Shown here in pieces: positions 1 to 5,815 of a stretch of DNA of 5,815 nucleotides. Numbering within the stretch: position 1 is the stretch's first letter; each line of letters opens with the position of its first letter. The DNA is from Gammaproteobacteria bacterium (GTDB lineage Bacteria; Pseudomonadota; Gammaproteobacteria; Eutrophobiales; Eutrophobiaceae). The stretch is from positions 1 to 5,815 of the forward strand of contig VYCZ01000008.1 of the NCBI GenBank assembly GCA_009843675.1, written 5' to 3'. The notes under the pieces are model-generated. The model did not search any database and was not told the DNA's origin. It worked only from the letters and a program-made list of their open reading frames with translations. The position numbers and the translations under genes were made by a program.

Positions 1-1
1 C

Positions 2-1465
2 GGTTATGCTGCAATGATCGACAGCTACGATCTTGCCGTACCTCTTCCTGTTACCCTGAGCGCAATCGGCGCGCGCCACCGCGTGCTGGAGAAAGATGGC
101 TGGCGTATCTTCACCCCCCGTCATGAACCGCAGCCTGACTTTGAAGGCCACTTGGTCTTCGCCCTGAAATACGAGGGGCTTGACATTGCCGTCCTGAAAC
201 GGCTTTTCCTGGCAGTCGGCCCGGCGCCGGTTGAGGCTATGGTCAAGGCAAGCCCAACCGGAAGTTACGCCAGACGTTTATGGTTTCTGTATGAATGGCT
301 GTTGTCGGAAAAGCTGCCACTGCCCGATGCCGACAGGGGCAATTATGCACCGGTCATTGACCCGCAACTGCAATGGGCGACCGAAGGCACAACCGTATCC
401 CGACAGCGCGTTCGGAATAATTTACCGGGGACACCACAATTCTGTCCCCTGGTCTTCAAAACAGAGGCGTTGCGTGAATTTGTCGATATGGACTTCAAGA
501 ACCGCGCACAGGATGCGGTAGCTGCTATACCCAAGGACATCCTGGCGCGAACAGCGGCTTTCCTGCTGCTGAAAGACTCCAGGGCCAGCTATGTCATCGA
601 AGGAGAAAACCCACCCCAGGACCGCATCCAACGGTGGGGACGCGCCATTGGCGAGGCCGGTCGTCGCCCTCTTGACCTTGAAGAGTTGCTGCGTTTGCAG
701 CATATCGTGATTGGCGATAACCGCTTCATGAACATGGGTCTGAGAAACGAAGGGGGTTTTGTTGGCTCACACGACCGAGCCACGCGTATGCCGCTGCCGG
801 ACCACGTCAGCGCGAGGCATGACAACCTTGATGCGCTGGTCAACGGCCTTATCCGCTTTGACCGGGAAGCCGCAGGAAGTATCGATCCGGTAGTCGCTGC
901 GGCAGTTCTTGCCTTCGGGTTTGTCTATATCCATCCTTTTGAAGACGGGAACGGACGTATTCATCGCTACCTGATCCACCACGTGCTGTCTCAACGTGGG
1001 TTCAATCCACCCGGTGTTGTCTTTCCGGTCTCATCCGCCATCCTTGATGAAATCGACCGCTACCGCACTGTTCTGGAAAGTTATTCCGAGCGACTTTTGC
1101 CGCTAATCAAGTGGCAGCCAACGTCCTCAGGCAACGTGGAGGTATTGAATGATACGGCAGATTTCTATCGTTATTTCGATGCAACCCCTCATGCAGAATT
1201 CCTGTATGAATGCGTCAAACGGACAATAGAGGAAGACCTGCCCCAGGAAGCCGACTACCTAATACGATTCGACGCCGCACAAGCAGCCGTGATGAACCGG
1301 GTCGAAATGCCGGATCGCCTGGCGCAGACTTTAATATTGTTTGTTCGTCAAAATAAGGGGACGCTGGCAAAAAAGCGCAGGGAGAAGGAGTTCAAAGCCC
1401 TGACGGATGATGAGGTTATGGACCTGGAGGCGATCATCAACGATGCCTTTGATGGTTTCGCGTGA
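2..1465 (+). CDS. Fic-domain protein (probable AMP transferase), likely 5'-partial
   Basis: Fic enzymes transfer AMP, or another nucleotide moiety, from a nucleotide to a hydroxyl side chain of a target protein. Counting from the ATG at 14 (483 residues), the full catalytic motif HPFEDGNGRIHR is at 307-318, with catalytic His307 and phosphate-binding GNGR. A class II style inhibitory motif SYVIEG (S192, E196, G197) precedes it, so the protein should hold itself inactive without a separate antitoxin. Residues 244-263 resemble the substrate-binding flap. The first ~180 residues match a conserved N-terminal extension I remember from a Fic subfamily of about 500 residues, not a domain I can name. 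The frame is open to the left edge and reads GYAA before that Met; relatives I recall have a similar GYA-L-I segment, so the true start is probably upstream. Alternatively, ATG 14 overlaps a TGA (ATGA at 14-17), which could be coupling to an upstream gene. The target protein is unknown. Confidence 0.92.
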   Translation, partial: GYAAMIDSYDLAVPLPVTLSAIGARHRVLEKDGWRIFTPRHEPQPDFEGHLVFALKYEGLDIAVLKRLFLAVGPAPVEAMVKASPTGSYARRLWFLYEWLLSEKLPLPDADRGNYAPVIDPQLQWATEGTTVSRQRVRNNLPGTPQFCPLVFKTEALREFVDMDFKNRAQDAVAAIPKDILARTAAFLLLKDSRASYVIEGENPPQDRIQRWGRAIGEAGRRPLDLEELLRLQHIVIGDNRFMNMGLRNEGGFVGSHDRATRMPLPDHVSARHDNLDALVNGLIRFDREAAGSIDPVVAAAVLAFGFVYIHPFEDGNGRIHRYLIHHVLSQRGFNPPGVVFPVSSAILDEIDRYRTVLESYSERLLPLIKWQPTSSGNVEVLNDTADFYRYFDATPHAEFLYECVKRTIEEDLPQEADYLIRFDAAQAAVMNRVEMPDRLAQTLILFVRQNKGTLAKKRREKEFKALTDDEVMDLEAIINDAFDGFA

Positions 1466-1490
1466 TGATGTTTGACGCTATGTTGCTCTT

Positions 1491-1690
1491 TCACTCAAGC
1501 AACGTCCGAGGTAATTCCGATTGCCGGATAATGGACATCAGTGGTCCGGTACAGGTACCGTCACCGTACCGCCGTCTGTTGTGATTTTTTGCATGACCAC
1601 GTGGCTGCTTCGTCTCCTGACCTCAACGAAACCCTGGCTGGCGAGTATCCGGCAAACTGCTTTCCCTGACAGGACTTTCAGTTTAACCAA
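1491..1690 (-). pseudogene. hicA: hicA toxin remnant, frameshifted by a small internal deletion
   Basis: HicA toxins are small mRNA interferases with a double-stranded-RNA-binding-like fold and one catalytic His. Reading from a TTG at 1690 that overlaps the end of hicB gives a HicA-like N-terminus, LKVLSGKAVCRILASQGFVE, then RRRSSHVVMQ with the catalytic-type His (residue 30 from that TTG), then TVTVPVPDH and a TGA at 1540-1538. The typical HicA C-terminus, LMSIIRQSELPRTLLE and stop, continues in another frame at 1541-1491. The roughly seven residues that normally join PDH to the LxxIIRQ helix are missing. This fits a deletion of about 22 bases that also shifted the frame. The Gly usually before the His is Ser here. 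A ~50-residue truncated product with the His but without the last helix could still be made. No ATG or GTG start is visible, only two nearby TTG codons. Confidence 0.8.
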
Positions 1691-1904
1691 CTGCAACCTC
1701 AACGTGTGTTACATAAACTTCATCGTGCAGCCGATTCCGGATTTCCTCCGTTGAGGCGGTCTCGAAAAAGAGTTCGAGAGCTTCCTTGAGATTGCTACGC
1801 GCCTCATCCACCGTATCCCCCTGGCTGGCAACGTCCACCTCGGGACAGAGTGCAACATAACCGTTGTCTTCACGTTCGATAATCGCTGTCAGTTGTCTGG
1901 TCAT
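1683..1904 (-). CDS. hicB: HicB-family antitoxin (short form)
   Basis: HicB neutralises HicA by binding it and often represses the operon. The 73-residue product has the compact HicB fold signature: a beta strand TAIIERED, then GYVALCPEVDVASQGDT (15-31), then a helix DEARSNLKEALELFFE (33-48). It ends after a short conserved tail, VYVTHVEV. No added C-terminal ribbon-helix-helix or HTH domain is present, as in other short HicB proteins, so any DNA binding is unclear. The ATG at 1904 is supported by AGGAGA at 1914-1909, four bases upstream. The gene is transcribed leftward, with antitoxin before toxin, and its last codons overlap the start of the hicA remnant. The reading frame is intact even though its partner is broken, so it is an orphan antitoxin that may persist as a protective factor or through recent decay. 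Confidence 0.85.
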   Translation of the reverse strand: MTRQLTAIIEREDNGYVALCPEVDVASQGDTVDEARSNLKEALELFFETASTEEIRNRLHDEVYVTHVEVAVG

Positions 1905-1930
1905 TTCGTTCTCCTGTATGCAACCTCACA

Positions 1931-1959
1931 ATTATACCCGCTTAATGCCTTCCTGAATG
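1931..1959 (-). promoter_or_regulatory. Candidate hicB promoter
   Basis: A perfect -10 hexamer TATAAT lies at 1936-1931 on the minus strand. This would place a transcription start near 1924, about 20 bases before the hicB ATG and just upstream of its AGGAGA ribosome site. At a 17-base spacing the -35 hexamer is CATTCA (1959-1954), a poor match to TTGACA, so the promoter may be weak or activator-dependent. The call rests on the -10 box and its position alone. Confidence 0.4.
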
Positions 1960-2081
1960 TTGAAAATACCGTCATACACAAACAGCTGACTCATTCAAAA
2001 AAGATCAGCATGTGTCCCTTCTTAACGTGTGCGTTGCATGCCCTGACCCCTGACTATGCATATTGATTGAGGTAACAGGTG

Positions 2082-2240
2082 ATGAATAAATCCCTTCTGG
2101 AAGTCGTGCACGAGAGTGCTAAAGACTTGTACGCTGCGGGATTAATGGACGAAGAGACGTTGCGTAAGTTTGACACCTTGTGCCTGCCGTCGCTGAAAGG
2201 TTAAGACGACGACCAGATTAAGATTCCAGAATTCATCTGA
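2082..2240 (+). pseudogene. Truncated XRE-type antitoxin remnant (N-terminal stump)
   Basis: An ATG at 2082, with GAGG at 2069-2072 as a ribosome site, opens a 40-residue frame. It begins MNKSLLEVVHESAKDLYAAG and goes on to MDEETLRKFDTLCLPSLKG before TAA at 2202. This matches from memory the N-terminus of roughly 100-residue antitoxin/regulators of the YiaG-like XRE family paired with RelE/HigB-like toxins, in which CLPP-(I/V)K is followed by a PEQIK segment and a helix-turn-helix. Past the stop, the same frame reads DDDQIK, in register with the expected PEQIK, then IPEFI and TGA at 2238. The helix-turn-helix is therefore missing. I found no toxin gene on either side. It is either a decayed antitoxin or, less likely, a real 40-residue peptide. 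Family assignment is moderately sure; loss of function follows directly from the missing domain. Confidence 0.55.
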
Positions 2241-2247
2241 CTTTTTT
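2214..2247 (+). terminator. Weak possible intrinsic terminator
   Basis: CAGAT (2214-2218) pairs with ATCTG (2235-2239). AA/TT pairs extend the stem inward after one mismatch, and two bases after the stem a run of six T begins (2242-2247). The stem is short and A/T-rich, so this is only a suggestion. It lies right after the truncated antitoxin stump, where a terminator would make sense. Confidence 0.2.
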
Positions 2248-2480
2248 AATCCGCGAATATTGAACGATAGCCGTTCAATTTGCAAGGATAAACTCGGGGA
2301 TCAAAGCATGCGTGGGGGCCGGACCAGCACTTAGATCGATGTTTTTCGTTGCAAAATAGAGAACAATATCAATGCCTGCATTACCAGATCGTTAGCCAAC
2401 CCGGTCGCATGAGAACTTCCCCAACCAGACAGGTTTCATTCCTCCGGCTCTATTGCCATCACATGCGAGTTAGATTATGA
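2241..2480. other. Intergenic stretch with no recognisable gene
   Basis: No gene could be supported here on either strand. The stretch holds a T run at 2242-2247 and a perfect 8-bp inverted repeat at 2259-2279. It also contains a minus-strand open stretch of about 40 codons (roughly 2397-2277, reading GNAGIDIVLYFATKN and onward) that has no start codon in frame and resembles nothing I can name. The stretch may be scrambled remains of the lost 3' part of the antitoxin module together with the upstream leader of hipBA. Confidence 0.5.
2259..2279. repeat. Perfect 8-bp inverted repeat (operator-like palindrome)
   Basis: ATTGAACG (2259-2266) and CGTTCAAT (2272-2279) are exact reverse complements separated by the five bases ATAGC. 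No T tract follows on either side, so it does not look like a terminator. The size and symmetry fit a dimeric regulator site, perhaps for the antitoxin whose stump lies just upstream or for the HipB-like protein encoded 239 bases downstream. No second copy was noticed in the window. Confidence 0.6.
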
Positions 2481-2509
2481 GTGACAATATATAGACGATT
2501 AGATAGAAT
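2481..2509 (+). promoter_or_regulatory. Sigma70-like promoter of hipBA, apparently leaderless
   Basis: GTGACA (2481-2486, five of six to TTGACA) and TAGAAT (2504-2509, five of six to TATAAT) are separated by exactly 17 bases. The usual start point, six to eight bases past the -10, falls at 2515-2518, on or within three bases of the ATG of the downstream gene. TTAGAT occurs twice (2470-2475 and 2499-2504), flanking the -35, and GATA-GAA-TATC (2502-2512) is a small imperfect dyad over the -10. Either could be part of an autoregulatory operator, but neither is strong on its own. Confidence 0.6.
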
Positions 2510-2517
2510 ATCGAGCA

Positions 2518-2811
2518 ATGATTGATAATATAATATCAAAATATAAGCTGCCCAGTGAAATCCAGCGTTCACTGTCATCGTCGTTCAGGACAACGAGGAA
2601 AGCCAGAAAGCATAGCCGCAGGGAAGCAAGCATCAGGAGTGGTGTGCCGGAGTCAACCATCCGGCGCTTTGAGGATAGCGGCGAGATTTCATTGAGGCAA
2701 CTGCTGATGTTGTGTGATGTCTACGGCAATCCCGGGGCTGCCGGCGCGCTGTTTCCGAAGCCCGAGCCGCAAAGCATGGATGAACTGATTGCGATGAGTA
2801 ACAAGCAATGA
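2518..2811 (+). CDS. hipB: HipB-like XRE-family regulator/antitoxin
   Basis: This 97-residue DNA-binding protein probably represses the hipBA operon and restrains the HipA kinase encoded after it. Residues 33-55 form a helix-turn-helix (SRREASIRSGVPESTIRRFE and on), with recognition helix near 44-52, followed by the GEISLRQLLMLCDVYG segment typical of Cro/C1-type HipB relatives. The basic N-terminal stretch RTTRKARKHSRR (24-35) may help DNA contact. It is close to the roughly 90-100 residues usual for HipB. The start at 2518 is the only plausible Met and has no Shine-Dalgarno; the promoter position implies a leaderless or nearly leaderless message. Its TGA (2809-2811) overlaps the hipA ATG (2808) as ATGA, which points to translational coupling and stoichiometric control. 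The upstream region and first codons are A/T-rich compared with the genes to the right, consistent with acquired DNA. Assignment to HipB rests on the HTH plus its hipA partner. Confidence 0.82.
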   Translation: MIDNIISKYKLPSEIQRSLSSSFRTTRKARKHSRREASIRSGVPESTIRRFEDSGEISLRQLLMLCDVYGNPGAAGALFPKPEPQSMDELIAMSNKQ

Positions 2812-4112
2812 AACTGCTGAACGTCCTCTATCATGGTTTTGGAGGAGACCAGCCGGTCAGGATGGGTCGCCTGGCCTGGCAGGACCAGATCGCCTGGTTT
2901 GAGTTTTCTGCAGAATTTCTGCAACACAATTTCAATCCGTCTCCTTTTTCCCTCGACCTTGCAACAACCTTGCAGAAGGCGCCGCAGGAACCTTTCGGGG
3001 GATTGCACGGACTGTTCAACGATTCCCTGCCGGATGGCTGGGGGCTTTATCTCATGGATAAGGCGTTCAGGCAGACCGGACGGGACCCCGCCACGGTTAC
3101 CCCTCTTGACAGGCTGGCCTTTGTCGGCAGGCGGGCAATGGGGGCAATATCGTATCAACCGGATGAGATGGAAAACGCAGAACGACCCACAGCCGGGGAA
3201 CTGGATATTGATACGGTCGGAAACGAGGCGACTCGCCTGTACCAGGGTGAACTCCAGGAAGTGCTCGAGCACCATGCAGTCAACGGCACGCCATCCGCCG
3301 GCGCCAGGCCGAAAATTCTCGTTGGTTTGAGTGGTGATAAAGCGATTGAGGGCGCTGACGACCTCCCGTCAGGCTATTCCCATTGGCTGATCAAGTTTCC
3401 GACCGGCCATACACCCGATAAAAGGTCGGAAGGAACCATTGAACATATTTACGCGCTCATGGCCCGCGATGCTGGCATCAATATGGCTGAAACAAGGCTT
3501 TCACGGACACGGGACGGCAATGCTTATTTCATGACGCGCCGATTTGACAGAACCACCGGCAACCGTCGCCGTCATGTGCGCAGCGTGGCCGGACTGTTGA
3601 ACGCGGATTTCAGGACCGCTGACTTCGAATATAGGGAACTCATCAAACTTTGCGGGATGCTCACACATTCTCATTCGGAGAAGGTGGAACTGTTCCGGCG
3701 CATGGTCTTTAATGTCGCCACCGGCAACCGGGACGACCATACAAAGAATTTCGCTTTCATTTTGTCGGACAAAACCGAGTGGCGTAATACGCCAGCGTAT
3801 GACGTCACCTGGAACCAGGGAATAGTGGGCGAGCATTCCATGAGTGTTAATGGAAAGGGCAAGGATATCCGCCTTGAAGATATTCTTGCAATCGCCGGGA
3901 GCGCGTCCATTTCCAGACAGGACGCGGGCAGTGTGATTGAGGCTGTGATGGAATCGGCTTCCGGCTGGAACAACTTGGCGCTGAACCATGATGTACCGTC
4001 TGAGCAGCGCCAGGACATATACCAGTACATATCCAGTCAGCAACGCGCACTTTCAGCCGCGACTGTTTCTACTTCGCCGACAGAAAAAGAGATACCACTC
4101 GTAAGTCGTTAA
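2808..4112 (+). CDS. hipA: HipA-type serine/threonine protein kinase (toxin)
   Basis: HipA kinases phosphorylate a cytosolic target (GltX in E. coli HipA; unknown here), slow translation and promote growth arrest or persistence. The 434-residue length is close to E. coli HipA (440). The N-terminal lobe carries FNDSLPDGWG (70-79). The P-loop region TPSAGARPK is at 161-169, the nucleotide-binding Lys196 is in WLIKFPTG, RRFDR is at 244-248, the catalytic loop GNRDDHTKN is at 306-314 (Asp309, Asn314), and the metal-binding Asp332 is in PAYDV. All core kinase residues are present, so the enzyme looks active. In the P-loop, the place aligned with autophosphorylated Ser150 of E. coli HipA is Pro162, with Thr161 and Ser163 next to it. 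The gene overlaps hipB by four bases and has no clear ribosome site of its own. Its TAA shares a TTAA with the convergent rhodanese stop. I see no frameshift. Confidence 0.9.
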   Translation: MKLLNVLYHGFGGDQPVRMGRLAWQDQIAWFEFSAEFLQHNFNPSPFSLDLATTLQKAPQEPFGGLHGLFNDSLPDGWGLYLMDKAFRQTGRDPATVTPLDRLAFVGRRAMGAISYQPDEMENAERPTAGELDIDTVGNEATRLYQGELQEVLEHHAVNGTPSAGARPKILVGLSGDKAIEGADDLPSGYSHWLIKFPTGHTPDKRSEGTIEHIYALMARDAGINMAETRLSRTRDGNAYFMTRRFDRTTGNRRRHVRSVAGLLNADFRTADFEYRELIKLCGMLTHSHSEKVELFRRMVFNVATGNRDDHTKNFAFILSDKTEWRNTPAYDVTWNQGIVGEHSMSVNGKGKDIRLEDILAIAGSASISRQDAGSVIEAVMESASGWNNLALNHDVPSEQRQDIYQYISSQQRALSAATVSTSPTEKEIPLVSR

Positions 4113-5014
4113 GGAGACCCTGCGCCTTCCTTCAGGGCCCGTTGGCTCCATTCTATCCAGGAGCCGTCGTACAGGTGCAATCTTTCGATGGGGAAGCCCA
4201 TCAGGTAGAGCGCGAATAACGGCGTGGCGGCGCGTACGCCGGAGTGGCAATAGAAGATGTGACCGTGTCCGCGTTCAAAACCCGCCTGCATCAACAGCTC
4301 GCTGATCTCGGCGGCGGTCCGGAACTCGGACGGACGGCCTTCGGATGCCTTGCGGAAATCCTTCCAGCCGATATATTGAGCCCAGCCGATGCGCCCTGCC
4401 GGCAGGCCGCCGATGCTTGTCGAACCGTCCCATTCCGCTACCGAGCGCGCGTCCCAGACATGGGTTCCCGCGTCCGAGCGGACCTGGTAAACGTCAGCCA
4501 TATCTGCCGTCCAGCCGGTGAGGGCAGGTACAGCGAGGAAATTCCCGGTTTCCCCGGCTGAACGTCCGGGGCCGCGTTCAACGTTATACCCTGCATCTTT
4601 CCAGGCATCCAGGCCGCCGTCCAGCACCCGGACATCGGGTTTTCCGTAGAGGCGGAAAAGCCACCAGAGGCGTGCGGCGTCGTAGGCTTCATCATAGACC
4701 ACGACGGTGGAATCATTGTCGATACCGAGCCCGCGCGCAAACTCCTGGAAGCGCTCGCGATCCACCGCCATGCCGGCCTTGCCGGTGTAGGCCTTGCGCG
4801 GGGCATGGAGGGCGCCGGGAATATGCTCGACCAGCCAGGAAACTTGTTTTACCGCAGCCAGCACTACCGGTTTCGGACCGGGTCCATCCAGCATCGATTT
4901 AACCTCTACCGCGGTAACCAGGGCATGCGCGCGCGGGAAGCCCTTGTATTGCTCGGCGTGCAATGGGCCGCACAGGAGCAGGAGAACGAGAGGCAAGAGA
5001 ATGGCGCGGCACAT
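4109..5014 (-). CDS. Exported two-domain rhodanese (sulfurtransferase)
   Basis: Rhodaneses move a sulfane sulfur from a donor such as thiosulfate or 3-mercaptopyruvate to an acceptor through a persulfide on a loop Cys. The 301-residue protein begins with a signal peptide: hydrophobic residues 4-16 and a likely cut after LHA (18-20). No proper lipobox surrounds Cys15, so a soluble periplasmic protein is likely. Two rhodanese domains follow. The first (~28-145) has HIPGA (64-68) and DGGLDAW (132-138) but lacks the usual DxR and a catalytic Cys, as in structural domains. The second (~165-295) has DAR (188-190) and active loop CHSGVR (Cys256-Arg261), then YDGSWIEW. The loop differs from the CRKGVT of classical thiosulfate enzymes and CGSGVT of mercaptopyruvate enzymes, so the donor is uncertain. 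It starts 14 bases after hemF on the same strand with no clear Shine-Dalgarno, so it is probably co-transcribed or coupled. Its stop overlaps that of hipA. Confidence 0.88.
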   Translation of the reverse strand: MCRAILLPLVLLLLCGPLHAEQYKGFPRAHALVTAVEVKSMLDGPGPKPVVLAAVKQVSWLVEHIPGALHAPRKAYTGKAGMAVDRERFQEFARGLGIDNDSTVVVYDEAYDAARLWWLFRLYGKPDVRVLDGGLDAWKDAGYNVERGPGRSAGETGNFLAVPALTGWTADMADVYQVRSDAGTHVWDARSVAEWDGSTSIGGLPAGRIGWAQYIGWKDFRKASEGRPSEFRTAAEISELLMQAGFERGHGHIFYCHSGVRAATPLFALYLMGFPIERLHLYDGSWIEWSQRALKEGAGSP

Positions 5015-5020
5015 GGTTAA

Positions 5021-5026
5021 ATTATA
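5021..5026 (-). promoter_or_regulatory. Possible -10 box between hemF and rhodanese gene
   Basis: TATAAT at 5026-5021 on the minus strand lies six bases before the rhodanese ATG, in the 14-base gap after the hemF stop. If used, transcription would begin at or next to the ATG. No -35-like hexamer sits at the right distance, and a short A/T-rich gap can yield TATAAT by chance, so this is weak. Confidence 0.25.
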
Positions 5027-5028
5027 TC

Positions 5029-5815
<787 letters not shown>

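Noticed and set aside
1482..1503. Hairpin GTTGCT / AGCAAC after the Fic gene as a terminator
   Set aside because: The 6-bp arms are perfect, but the loop is ten bases, no T tract follows on either strand, and the right arm lies in the hicA C-terminal coding remnant.
1521..1754. Plus-strand open frame crossing the hic locus
   Set aside because: It runs opposite the hicA remnant and the end of hicB, both clear from protein motifs, and has no convincing ribosome site or family resemblance.
2035..2060. TGCAT / ATGCA dyad enclosing a tandem CCCTGAC CCCTGAC, as an operator or REP element
   Set aside because: Five-base arms and a single seven-base duplication are easily due to chance, and no further copies were noticed in the window.
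2721..3275. Long minus-strand open frame (184 codons) opposite hipB/hipA
   Set aside because: It lies antisense to the strongly supported HipA reading frame, its translation resembles no family, and it has no matching ribosome site. It is a codon-composition shadow.
3501..4043. Minus-strand open frame of 180 codons within hipA
   Set aside because: It is antisense to the conserved HipA catalytic loop and C-terminal region, with no recognisable domain and no promoter.
2508..4112. Three-part HipBST-like system
   Set aside because: HipA here is one full-length protein with both N- and C-terminal parts, and only one small gene precedes it, so it is a two-gene hipBA arrangement.
4244..4561. Plus-strand open frame of 105 codons opposite the rhodanese gene
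   Set aside because: The minus strand encodes an intact second rhodanese domain with Cys256 and its loop. The plus frame has no family signature.

Overview
The window looks like bacterial chromosome, most likely from a proteobacterium. The evidence is an oxygen-dependent coproporphyrinogen III oxidase (hemF) typical of Gram-negative bacteria, a sulfurtransferase with a signal peptide, and toxin-antitoxin families common in beta- and gammaproteobacteria. A Nitrosomonas/Nitrosospira-type betaproteobacterium is a guess from family resemblance only. No rRNA, tRNA, CRISPR array or intact transposase gene was seen.

Layout, left to right. A large Fic-domain protein (+ strand) enters from the left edge and ends at 1465. 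Next, on the minus strand, lies a hicB-hicA pair. The HicB antitoxin (1683-1904) is intact, but hicA (1491-1690) is broken by a small deletion plus frameshift near its 3' end. Divergently on the + strand, 2082-2240 holds the N-terminal stump of an XRE-type antitoxin, stopped before its helix-turn-helix. About 280 bases follow without a recognisable gene; they carry a perfect 8-bp inverted repeat and then a strong sigma70-like promoter. That promoter appears to start transcription at, or within a few bases of, the first codon of a HipB-like regulator (2518-2811). The regulator overlaps a complete HipA-type kinase (2808-4112) by 4 bases (ATGA).

From 4109 onward, on the minus strand, is what looks like ordinary core chromosome: a two-domain exported rhodanese (4109-5014) placed 14 bases downstream of hemF (5029 to beyond the right edge). 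The hipA and rhodanese stop codons share one TTAA palindrome.

Functionally, the left 4.1 kb reads as an accessory island of post-translational and toxin-antitoxin regulators: an AMPylase-type Fic protein with a built-in inhibitory motif, an orphaned HicB, a truncated antitoxin and an apparently intact HipBA kinase module. It abuts a haem-synthesis locus. Two of the four modules are decayed, which suggests repeated acquisition and loss at this spot. No wholly new system can be claimed. The best leads are the hicA lesion, the leaderless hipBA promoter and the altered autophosphorylation loop of HipA.
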